From the NCBI GenBank assembly GCA_025056115.1, contig JANWVM010000002.1, positions 18,524 to 82,523 on the forward strand: a stretch of DNA of 64,000 nt, read 5' to 3'. The notes below the pieces were generated by a model. The model worked only from the letters and a program-made list of their open reading frames with translations. It ran no database searches and had not been told where the DNA came from. This document shows, in pieces, positions 7,424 to 14,260 of the stretch. Numbering within the stretch: the stretch's first letter is position 1; each line of letters begins with the position of its first letter. Source of the stretch: Gloeomargarita sp. SKYG116 (lineage in GTDB: Bacteria > Cyanobacteriota > Cyanobacteriia > Gloeomargaritales > Gloeomargaritaceae). The position numbers and the translations under genes are program-made.

Positions 7424-7687
7424 ATGAGTCAAAAACCGGTTACTCTAGAAACCATTGCCCAAGATTTGGCAGAGCTGAAAAGTTGATTTACTACTTTGGA
7501 ACACAAGGTGGATGTTTTAGAAGCCGGCCTGAAGGAACAGAGGGAAGAACTCTCCCGCATCCGGTTTGAAATTGAAACCTCCCAAAAAACAGGGGAACGG
7601 CTGGAACGATTGGCTCCTTCACTGATTGCCGGGGCGACGATTGCAGTGATTGCTGGTGTGATTTTAAGCATCATTCGTAGTCTCTAA
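7424..7687 (+). pseudogene. Small coiled-coil/membrane-tail protein interrupted by an in-frame TGA
   Basis: From ATG 7424 the frame reads MSQKPVTLETIAQDLAELKS, meets TGA at 7484-7486, then continues in the same frame as FTTLEHKVDVLEAGLKEQRE, a second coiled-coil stretch, and a C-terminal hydrophobic helix (LIAGATIAVIAGVILSII). Without the stop it would be an 87-residue coiled-coil protein with a tail anchor. The two sides join seamlessly, so a recent CGA (Arg) or TGG (Trp) to TGA change is likely. Re-initiation at TTG 7496 could still give a 63-residue product. The 3' end overlaps the convergent permease gene by 4 bases. Confidence 0.65.
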
Positions 7688-8913
7688 CGCCAGTAAATTC
7701 CTAGATACGCCACTATGAGCGTGAGTAAGGTTAGAGGCAATCCCAACTGAAAATGCGTCCAAAATGACACGGGATACCCGGCCCGCCCTGCAGCTTCGAC
7801 CGTAATCAGATTGGCTACCGCTCCAAATAAGGTTAAATTTCCCGCCAGGGTGGAAGCAGCCGCCAGCAGGAGCCAGCCTTGGGTATCATCGGGGGCAATG
7901 AGTGGGTGGAGTAGCAACACCGTGGGGACATTGGAAATCAAGTTAGAAAGCAGAGTGACAAGGCCCATGAATACCCAGGTGTGCGTACCTAGGGAAGCTA
8001 ATGATTGCCAAATCCCCAAATTTCGAGTCGTCTGGGTCAAGATGAATAAACCGGCAAACAATACCAGCAATCCCCAGTCCACCCACGCCAGTAGTCCTTC
8101 GGGATGGTCCCGTCGCCAACACAGGAAAATGGCTGCTGTTACCAGTGCTGCTTCTGCTAGGGGAACGCCTGCCACAAACGCGCCAAATAATCCCACGGTG
8201 ACCAGTACGTGCCCCCAAAACTCCGGCGTTGGCGGTGTTAAGTCTGGCAAGGGGGGGAGCGAAAATCGTTTGCGGGAGCGCACCTCGGGATAAAACCACC
8301 AAATAAGGCCCACGAGTATCCCCAAACCCGCCACAGCTACTGGTGTCATCACCCGCGCAAATTCTCCATAACTGATGCCAGAAAAAGAACCCACCAGGAT
8401 GTTTTGGGGATTGCCGCTGATGGTGGCTACTGACCCAATGTTCGTTGCCGCGGCCAAGGCCAGCAGGTAGGGAACCGGGTTTAACCGCAGCGCTTGGGTC
8501 ACTTGGATCACCAGAGGGGTCGCCACGAGCGCCAGGGTGTCGTTGAGCAAAAAAGCCGACAGCACGCCCGTCCCACCGGTGACCCAGAGCAATAATCCCA
8601 ACGGATGCCGACTGTGGCGAACCAATCCCTGCAACACCCGCGCAAATATCCCCACTTGGCTCAGCGCCCCGTTGACCACCATCATGCTTAGTAGAAACAC
8701 CATGGTTCGTGCATCCATCGCCTGCCACGCCTGGGGAATGCTCATCGCACCAACCCCGACTAGCGCCGCTGCGCCTACCAGGGCAATAGTCGGTCGGTTC
8801 AAGCCCAGCCCCGGCCATTTTCCTAATGCCAATCCTCCATAGGTGACCAACAGGATGGCAATCGTAAGTACGCTGCTGAACACCACTAATGCATCTGCGC
8901 TGCTCCCGCCCAT
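7684..8913 (-). CDS. SLC13/ArsB-type anion permease
   Basis: A 409-residue polytopic membrane protein (about 10-12 helices) of the ion-transporter superfamily that includes SLC13, ArsB and CitM. Diagnostic segments are LLNDTLALVATPLVIQ and AATNIGSVATISGNPQNILV, the re-entrant-loop motif of the family, with a second related repeat in the C-terminal half (LLSNLISNVPTVLLLHPLI and LAGNLTLFGAVANLITVE). The substrate cannot be read from the sequence: arsenite, sulfate, dicarboxylate or sodium/proton exchange are all possible. No arsR or arsC gene is adjacent. The region around its start codon is duplicated at 9412-9446. Confidence 0.85.
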   Translation of the reverse strand: MGGSSADALVVFSSVLTIAILLVTYGGLALGKWPGLGLNRPTIALVGAAALVGVGAMSIPQAWQAMDARTMVFLLSMMVVNGALSQVGIFARVLQGLVRHSRHPLGLLLWVTGGTGVLSAFLLNDTLALVATPLVIQVTQALRLNPVPYLLALAAATNIGSVATISGNPQNILVGSFSGISYGEFARVMTPVAVAGLGILVGLIWWFYPEVRSRKRFSLPPLPDLTPPTPEFWGHVLVTVGLFGAFVAGVPLAEAALVTAAIFLCWRRDHPEGLLAWVDWGLLVLFAGLFILTQTTRNLGIWQSLASLGTHTWVFMGLVTLLSNLISNVPTVLLLHPLIAPDDTQGWLLLAAASTLAGNLTLFGAVANLITVEAAGRAGYPVSFWTHFQLGLPLTLLTLIVAYLGIYWR

Positions 8914-8938
8914 TGTGACACACTCAGCAGTTCGCTAT
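8904..8938. repeat. Direct repeat copy 1 flanking hicBA
   Basis: A 35-base sequence covering the first codons of the permease gene and its upstream region. It matches 9412-9446 at 31 of 35 positions, in the same orientation, and all four differences are transitions. The two copies are exactly 508 bases apart and bracket the hicBA pair. Confidence 0.85.
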
Positions 8939-8993
8939 TGTGGAACCAAGTGTTGAGAAATTGGTTTGGTGGTAGGAATTTGAGAGGACAACA

Positions 8994-9200
8994 ATGAAGC
9001 GTAAGTTTCGGGCTTATGTTTGGCCAGAAGACCATCTCTGGGTTGCCCAATGCTTAGAGGTGGATGTTGCCAGTCAAGGAAGCACGGAGGCGGAAGCGCT
9101 TCAGAATCTACAAGAGGCCCTGGCGTTGTATTTCGAGCCACCCTTACCAACCCAACCACCTCAGTTACGGGAGATCGAGGTCGAACTTGGGGTCATTTAG
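8994..9200 (+). CDS. hicB: HicB-family antitoxin
   Basis: A 68-residue protein (MKRKFRAYVWPEDHLWVAQC) with the partial RNase-H-like HicB fold: beta strand, ED-LWVAQCLEVDVASQG, then TEAEALQNLQEALALYFE. That core is characteristic of HicB antitoxins, which neutralise the HicA ribonuclease and can repress their own promoter. There is no added C-terminal DNA-binding domain, so this is the short form. It precedes hicA and overlaps it by 14 bases, a coupled toxin-antitoxin arrangement. Confidence 0.88.
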   Translation: MKRKFRAYVWPEDHLWVAQCLEVDVASQGSTEAEALQNLQEALALYFEPPLPTQPPQLREIEVELGVI

Positions 9201-9381
9201 ACCGCTCCTCTATCGTGAAGTGAAGCGTCGCCTGGAGAAAGCTGGGTTCTACCTGCACTCCCAGCGCGGTAGTCACGTCAAATTTGTACGGGAAGCAGCA
9301 GGCCAGACACGAACAGTTATTGTCCCGGCGCACCGGGAAATTGCCGCTGGCACCCTGCGAAGTATCATACGGCAAGCATGA
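9187..9381 (+). CDS. hicA: HicA-family mRNA interferase toxin
   Basis: The 64-residue product from TTG 9187 reads MGSFRPLLYREVKRRLEKAG, then contains QRGSHVKF with the catalytic His30, and ends HREIAAGTLRSIIRQA. This is the double-stranded-RNA-binding-like HicA fold: helix (REVKRRLEKAGF), strand with GSH, strand (TVIVPAH), helix (GTLRSIIRQ). HicA cleaves mRNA when not bound by HicB. The TTG start gives the usual length and lies within hicB; a longer upstream frame is the shadow of hicB. Both family halves are intact, so the pair is probably functional. Confidence 0.88.
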   Translation: MGSFRPLLYREVKRRLEKAGFYLHSQRGSHVKFVREAAGQTRTVIVPAHREIAAGTLRSIIRQA

Positions 9382-9411
9382 CTGACCTGGGATGAGTTTG
9401 AATCCCTGTAG

Positions 9412-9446
9412 TCCCGCCCATTGTGACACGCCCAGCGGTTTGCTAT
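9412..9446. repeat. Direct repeat copy 2 flanking hicBA
   Basis: Matches 8904-8938 at 31 of 35 bases. It includes a relic of the permease gene's first codons (CCCGCCCAT) that no longer leads into any gene. It lies 32 bases upstream of the SDR gene, so the upstream regions of the permease and the SDR share this sequence. Confidence 0.85.
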
Positions 9447-9477
9447 ATTTGAAAAAGTTTTAAGAAATGTAAAGACC

Positions 9478-10173
9478 ATGCAGGACAAGGTCGTAGTGGT
9501 TGTGGGAGCAACTGGGGGCATTGGCCGGGCGGTTGTGCAGCGGTTGCAACCCTTGGGAGCCAAGTTGGTGCTGGCGGCGCGACGCGGTGAACGGTTGCAG
9601 GCGCTGGGAGTGCCAGGGGCGCTGTGCATTCCTACGGACATTACGGTGCCAGCCCAGGTGGAGCAACTTATGTCCCAAGCCGTTCACACTTTGGGCCGGA
9701 TTGACGTGCTGGTGAATGCCGCGGGAGCAGGTGTCTTTAAGTCCTGGGACAAGCTAACGCCCGAAGATTTGGCGAGTCAATTGGCGGTGAATTTGCAAGG
9801 GAATTTCTACGCAATGCAGGCGGCGGCCCAGGTGATGAAAACCCAGCGTTCTGGGCACATTTGCAACGTGATTGGCATCCTGGGCAAACACACCATGCCG
9901 TTGGCGGCGGCTTACTGCGCGTCCAAGTTTGGAGCAGTCGGAGCGACCAAAGTCCTAGCCGATGAATTGCGTCGCTACAATATCAAAGTCACGCTGTTTT
10001 ACTTTGGCGGTGTGGACACCCCCTTCTGGGACAACATCACTCTCAAGGTGGACCGCAGTAAGATGCTCCGGCCCGAAACCGCCGCCGATGCGATTGTTTA
10101 TGCCCTGCAAGTGGAACCTGCGGCTGTGCCCATGGAAGTGAACATTCAACCGGAAAGCCATTTGTTCATTTGA
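9478..10173 (+). CDS. Short-chain dehydrogenase/reductase-family protein
   Basis: A 231-residue Rossmann-fold protein with the cofactor motif GATGGIG (about 11-17), an NAAGAG motif and the YxxxK pair in YCASK. The arginines after the second strand (AARR) suggest NADP(H) preference. In classical SDRs a Ser 13 residues before the Tyr completes the catalytic triad; here the segment reads NVIGILGKHTMPLAAAY, placing Gly at that position. The substrate is unknown. The gene starts just downstream of the second hicBA direct repeat and overlaps the 3' end of coaE by 8 bases. Confidence 0.85.
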   Translation: MQDKVVVVVGATGGIGRAVVQRLQPLGAKLVLAARRGERLQALGVPGALCIPTDITVPAQVEQLMSQAVHTLGRIDVLVNAAGAGVFKSWDKLTPEDLASQLAVNLQGNFYAMQAAAQVMKTQRSGHICNVIGILGKHTMPLAAAYCASKFGAVGATKVLADELRRYNIKVTLFYFGGVDTPFWDNITLKVDRSKMLRPETAADAIVYALQVEPAAVPMEVNIQPESHLFI

Positions 10174-10741
10174 AGGCGGCCACACACTGGTCAATTTGTT
10201 GGTACAGGTGCGTTAGCGTCCTGGAATTATCTAACAGTCGGTCAGCCCAGAGCATCTTGAGTGGCAGAGGCAATTGGGCGGTGATGCGAGCGTGCGCCTG
10301 GGCCTCGGTCAATTGATTGCGGCTGATGAGCCGTTGGTACTGCTGCTTAGTTGTACACCACACCACCCATACCTGCTGCACGAGGTCGGTCATGTGGGCC
10401 TCGAATAGCAACGGAATGCTATACACCACTGGCCCAGTGGCTGGGGGAATTTGGGCGTAACATTGCCGTACCCAGGGATGAATCCAACTTTCTAACCATT
10501 GCCGTTCGGCTGGTTCCTCAAAGATACGTTCTCCTAACCAGCGACGATTGATGTGCCCATTGGTCAGCAACACCTGCGAGCCATAGCGTTGTACCACTGC
10601 CTGCCAAGCCGGCGTGCCAGGTGCCAAGGCCAGCCGCGCGTAAATATCGGCATCATAAACAGGAATACCGTAGTGCTGTTGTAAGTAGGCAGCAACCGTG
10701 GATTTACCGCTGGCGATGCCCCCGGTCAGGCCGATGATCAC
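10166..10741 (-). CDS. coaE: Dephospho-CoA kinase
   Basis: A 191-residue protein with the P-loop GLTGGIASGKST at residues 4-15. The CoaE-specific DADIYARLALAPGTPAW segment follows, together with a lid region. It phosphorylates dephospho-CoA at the ribose 3'-hydroxyl, the last step of CoA synthesis. The length is normal for the family. It lies 4 bases downstream of rbcR on the same strand, so the two may be co-transcribed, and it converges on the SDR gene. Confidence 0.95.
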   Translation of the reverse strand: MIIGLTGGIASGKSTVAAYLQQHYGIPVYDADIYARLALAPGTPAWQAVVQRYGSQVLLTNGHINRRWLGERIFEEPAERQWLESWIHPWVRQCYAQIPPATGPVVYSIPLLFEAHMTDLVQQVWVVWCTTKQQYQRLISRNQLTEAQAHARITAQLPLPLKMLWADRLLDNSRTLTHLYQQIDQCVAAFK

Positions 10742-10745
10742 CCCA

Positions 10746-11708
10746 TCAGGGTTGGACTCCTACGGGGGTTTTCAAGGCGTCCGGGAGCAGGTTGGGAAAC
10801 AAAGGCAGGATTTCTCGCACAAAGGTTTCGGCGGCGCGGGATTGGTAGCGATTGGGGTTGGAGACCAGCCAGAGAATCCGCCGCAGCACAATGTTTTCAA
10901 TGCGCACCCGCTGCAATGTCCCCAGTTCCAGTTCTTTGCTGATGGCGGAACTAGACACAAACGCCGCCCCTAAGCCCGACTGCACAGCATTTTTGATTGC
11001 TTCGATGGAATTGAGTTCCATTTCAATGCGGAAACGGCTGGTGTCAATGTCGTACTGGCTCAGGATTTTGTCAATGACCTTGCGAATCGTGGATTGAGCC
11101 TCCAGAGCGATAAAGCGCAGTTGATACAGTTCGTCGCGGGAAATTACATCGCCCCGACCGCTCAGGTGTTTGGGGGGCAGGATCAATACGAGTTCGTCTT
11201 CGGCAAAGGCCCGCACATCCAGAGAATCCTGCAACTCCGGCGGCACCTCTCCCCCGATGATCGCTAAGTCCAGTTGCCCGTTAGCGACGCTCCAGCAGGT
11301 ACGACGGGTGGAATGCACTTGTAATTTCACCGACACCTGGGGATAGCGCTGGCGAAACAGGCCAATCAAGCGCGGCATGAGATAGGTGCCGGTGGTTTGG
11401 GACGCACCAACGGTCAAGGTGCCCCCTTGCAGGTTCTGCAAATCGTCCAGCGCCCGGCAGGTTTCTTCGCATAGGGCCAGAATTTTGTCGCCGTAATGCA
11501 GCAACAGGTGGCCAGCCTCGGTCAATTGCGCTCGCCGTCCCCCCCGGTCGAACAAAGGTACATTCAACTGCCGTTCCAGGTTTTGCACTTGTAAACTCAC
11601 CGCCGGCTGGGATACGTAAAGGCTGTCGGCAGCGCGTTTGAAACTGCCTTCGGCGGCAATCGCCTTCAAGATGCGCAACTGGTCAAGGGTGAAAGGTAGC
11701 TCGTTCAT
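10746..11708 (-). CDS. rbcR: LysR-family regulator RbcR (Ycf30)
   Basis: The 320-residue product starts [20 protein letters not shown], the typical RbcR beginning, with a winged HTH ([20 protein letters not shown]) and a C-terminal effector-binding domain starting at [20 protein letters not shown]. RbcR/Ycf30 activates RuBisCO and other CO2-assimilation genes in cyanobacteria and red-algal plastids in response to metabolites such as RuBP and NADPH. No rbc genes are in the window, so it must act in trans. An ATG at 11726 would add only six residues; 11708 fits the family better. Confidence 0.85.
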   Translation of the reverse strand: MNELPFTLDQLRILKAIAAEGSFKRAADSLYVSQPAVSLQVQNLERQLNVPLFDRGGRRAQLTEAGHLLLHYGDKILALCEETCRALDDLQNLQGGTLTVGASQTTGTYLMPRLIGLFRQRYPQVSVKLQVHSTRRTCWSVANGQLDLAIIGGEVPPELQDSLDVRAFAEDELVLILPPKHLSGRGDVISRDELYQLRFIALEAQSTIRKVIDKILSQYDIDTSRFRIEMELNSIEAIKNAVQSGLGAAFVSSSAISKELELGTLQRVRIENIVLRRILWLVSNPNRYQSRAAETFVREILPLFPNLLPDALKTPVGVQP

Positions 11709-11818
11709 AGCAGGGGTTAGAGCCAACGTGCTCTCGCGTCAGTAGCTATTAACTATTTTTATATGTACCCGTTCCCTTCTTTCCCCCGATCATATCGGTA
11801 ATGGGTTCTTTTTGCGCA

Positions 11819-12577
11819 CTAGAGCCGACCAAAGCGGCGTTGACGTTGTTGAAAAGCCCGTAGGGCCTGGTGAAAGCATTCGCGGTCAAAATCCGGCCAG
11901 AGGGTGTCTGTAATGTAGAGTTCAGCGTAGGCGACCTGCCATAAGAGAAAGTTACTCAACCGCATTTCCCCGCTAGTGCGAATCAGTAAATCGGGGTCGC
12001 GACTGGCTGCTGTGTACAGGTGCTGGGCAAATTGGGTTTCGTCAATGTCCTCTGGTGCAAGTTCCCCCCGTTGCACCCGGCGCGCCAAGGTCTGGCAGGC
12101 TTGCACGATTTCTTGACGCCCGCCGTAATTGGTCGCGACAGTCAGCCAAACGCGCTCGTGATGGCGGGTTAATTCCACTGCCTCGGCAATCTGCGCCTGG
12201 AGTCGGGGCGGCAAGGCGGCCAGGTGACCAACAAATTCTAACCGCACCTGCTCGCGGATCAGTTCCTCTAGTTCCTGGCGCAACACCTGCTCGAACAAGG
12301 TCAGGAGAAATTCCACTTCCAGGCCGGGACGACCCCAGTTTTCGGTCGAGAAGGCATAGCAGGTCAGGTGAGGAATCCCCCAGTCCCGGCAACAGCGCAC
12401 CAATTCTTTTAACGCCGCTACCCCCTGTTGATGGCCCATAATCCGAGGCAGATGCCGTTTTTGCGCCCAGCGGCCATTGCCATCCATGATGACTGCCACA
12501 TGTTGGGGAAGCCGTTGGGGGTCCAGGTCAGCAGGCAACGTCAGGAGCGACGAATTCCCTTGGTAGTTAGTCATCAT
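11819..12577 (-). CDS. uppS: Isoprenyl transferase (undecaprenyl diphosphate synthase family)
   Basis: A 252-residue cis-prenyltransferase. The catalytic motif [20 protein letters not shown] (Asp of MDGNGRW) is followed by [11 protein letters not shown] and, near the end, [18 protein letters not shown] and [11 protein letters not shown], all signatures of the family. It condenses isopentenyl diphosphate in cis to make the polyprenyl carrier for peptidoglycan and other envelope polymers. It is the third gene of an operon after DUF1400 and cdaA, 33 bases downstream of cdaA. Confidence 0.95.
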   Translation of the reverse strand: MMTNYQGNSSLLTLPADLDPQRLPQHVAVIMDGNGRWAQKRHLPRIMGHQQGVAALKELVRCCRDWGIPHLTCYAFSTENWGRPGLEVEFLLTLFEQVLRQELEELIREQVRLEFVGHLAALPPRLQAQIAEAVELTRHHERVWLTVATNYGGRQEIVQACQTLARRVQRGELAPEDIDETQFAQHLYTAASRDPDLLIRTSGEMRLSNFLLWQVAYAELYITDTLWPDFDRECFHQALRAFQQRQRRFGRL

Positions 12578-12610
12578 ACTGGTCAGCGGCCTCGATGGAC
12601 TGTATGAGCA

Positions 12611-13270
12611 TCATAGGCGATTTTTCTGTGGTTCCAGATGGGCGCGCAACTGCTCCAGCGTCAGGTCAACCCACAACTGTCCCTGCCAGGCCAAGGCCAC
12701 CTGCCCCGTTTCTTCGGAGACTACAATGGCCCAGCAGTCCGGTTGCTGCTCCGTCACGCCCAGCGCCGCTCGATGTCGTGTGCCCAATCCAAACGCCAGG
12801 GGTTGCGTCGAAATCGGCACGATCACGCCAGCCGCCACCACTAAACCATTGCCAATCACCACCGCGCCATCGTGGAGGGGACTCAACGGCGACAACAAAC
12901 TCAGGAGTAACTCCACTGATAATTGGGCTTGGATGGTCACCCCTGGCAAGGTGCTGGGAATGGTCGCCTGGGGGTTCAACAGCACGAGCAACGCGCCCCA
13001 GCGCCGTTGGGTACATTCCGCCACCGTTTGCATCAAGATGTCAACGTCGCTGAGGGGGGGATGCCAATTGGACCGCCGCCACTGCCACGTCGGCAAAATC
13101 CCCACCAGCACGGCCATGAGTCCCAACCCCTGCGCCGTCCATGGTAAATGTTGCGCTTGTGCCAGGAGCGCCAAGGCAGCGAGCACGGCCACAACCAACC
13201 CCTGCGTGTGCAAAAGGAGCGGCAGCAGCGCCAATATCCCCGCCACCAGTAGCGCATCCCAGCGTTCCAT
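12611..13270 (-). CDS. cdaA: Diadenylate cyclase CdaA
   Basis: A 219-residue protein with N-terminal hydrophobic helices (LLVAGILALLPLLLH and VVAVLAALALLA) and a C-terminal DisA-type cyclase domain holding both catalytic signatures, PLHDGAVVI (DGA) and GTRHRAALG (RHR). It makes cyclic di-AMP from two ATP. I chose ATG 13270 (MERWDALL), one base after the preceding stop; a start at 13333 lies inside that gene. CdaA followed by uppS is a frequent cyanobacterial order. c-di-AMP in cyanobacteria is linked to day-night and osmotic control. Confidence 0.93.
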   Translation of the reverse strand: MERWDALLVAGILALLPLLLHTQGLVVAVLAALALLAQAQHLPWTAQGLGLMAVLVGILPTWQWRRSNWHPPLSDVDILMQTVAECTQRRWGALLVLLNPQATIPSTLPGVTIQAQLSVELLLSLLSPLSPLHDGAVVIGNGLVVAAGVIVPISTQPLAFGLGTRHRAALGVTEQQPDCWAIVVSEETGQVALAWQGQLWVDLTLEQLRAHLEPQKNRL

Positions 13271-13271
13271 C

Positions 13272-13856
13272 CTAGCGGGGGATACAACCAGCACTGAACT
13301 TAAATCCCGGCGCCAGCAAGGGCAAAATTTCATCGAGGGCCGCTAGCACTTGGGGCAAATTTTGGGCGTCCGCTTGAATTTGCCGGTAAATGGCCATGCC
13401 CCGCTGGGCATCCAGGTTGATGTCGCCGGGATAACTCTGGATGAGGTTGATCAAACTCAGGGAATTGTTTTGGATGGCCTGGGATAATCCCGTTTTCAAG
13501 GCTGTGACCCCATCCCCACCGTTGGCTGGCTGGACAAACGTGGCTACCTGCGCCAAAACCAAGTTGCCGACAAAGCTGTTCACAATCCGGTTGAGATTAT
13601 CAGGCGACATGGGGACCGATTGGGATAAAAACCGCTGGGCGTCGGCGGGCTTTAATCCCATCAGACCCAGCAGCGTGGCCAACCGCTCCGATGCCTGGCC
13701 CGTCGCCGCTAGAGTTTGTAAATCCTTGACTTCCACGGGGGTGCTAATCGGCCCAAATCGCACCAAAATTCTGTCTGCTGCCCACACCGGTCCAGCCCAC
13801 ACGCTCACTACCAGACCAACCCCAACCACCATCCGCCGTAACATTGCGCCGACCAT
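13272..13856 (-). CDS. Secreted DUF1400-domain protein
   Basis: A 194-residue protein with a signal peptide (MLRRMVVGVGLVVSVWAGPV, cleavage likely after WA). The body starts with a strand-like segment (RILVRFGPISTPVEVKDL) followed by helices with LLGLMGLKPADAQRFLSQ and GVTALKTGLSQAIQ. This matches DUF1400, usually found at the N-terminus of cyanobacterial alpha/beta hydrolases. No hydrolase domain follows here, so it is a free-standing DUF1400 protein, presumably periplasmic. It is the first gene of a three-gene operon with cdaA and uppS. Confidence 0.75.
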   Translation of the reverse strand: MVGAMLRRMVVGVGLVVSVWAGPVWAADRILVRFGPISTPVEVKDLQTLAATGQASERLATLLGLMGLKPADAQRFLSQSVPMSPDNLNRIVNSFVGNLVLAQVATFVQPANGGDGVTALKTGLSQAIQNNSLSLINLIQSYPGDINLDAQRGMAIYRQIQADAQNLPQVLAALDEILPLLAPGFKFSAGCIPR

Positions 13857-13994
13857 GACTGTCCTCCCTGAAATGCCAGAATTTCCATTAGCACTTTACC
13901 AGGACTTTTTCTATGTAGGGGGGTTCCTTCCCGAATTTGCCAGGTGCTCCCATCAGCCGGTAAAGTATAACTATTTAGAATTCTTAACAATCCT

Positions 13995-14204
13995 ATGCAA
14001 CCACCCATCAACTGTGCTGAAGCCTGCGTCAACGGCTGTGTGCTGGGCGAGGCTTGTCCCCACCGGGAACATCTGGCGGCGGCCCTCAAGTATGTGGCCG
14101 AAACGTCGCTGGACCGGATGGTGGAAGTAGCCCAAGCGAGCGCTCCCCAGCGCATGTTGCGACAGTTGGAGAAGGGAAATTTGCCGGGGTTCCCGTCTCG
14201 CTGA
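13995..14204 (+). CDS. Small cysteine-containing conserved hypothetical protein
   Basis: A 69-residue protein starting MQPPINCAEACVNGCVLGEA. Four cysteines (positions 7, 11, 15 and 21) and a His at 23 lie in the first third, followed by a helical region (HLAAALKYVAETSLDRMVEV). The Cys spacing suggests metal binding, but no named family is recognised. I recall similar short proteins (ACVNGCVLG...) in other cyanobacteria. It sits between divergent operons, 56 bases before the glycosyltransferase gene. Confidence 0.7.
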   Translation: MQPPINCAEACVNGCVLGEACPHREHLAAALKYVAETSLDRMVEVAQASAPQRMLRQLEKGNLPGFPSR

Positions 14205-14260
14205 AAACCGTTGCCACGCCGTTGCCGTATTGCCATCAGGAACGCAGGGAGTTGGGCGTG

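Noticed and set aside
7943..8923. 326-codon minus-strand ORF
   Set aside because: Shadow of the SLC13/ArsB-type permease gene in another frame; Gly/Arg/Trp-rich, no domain.
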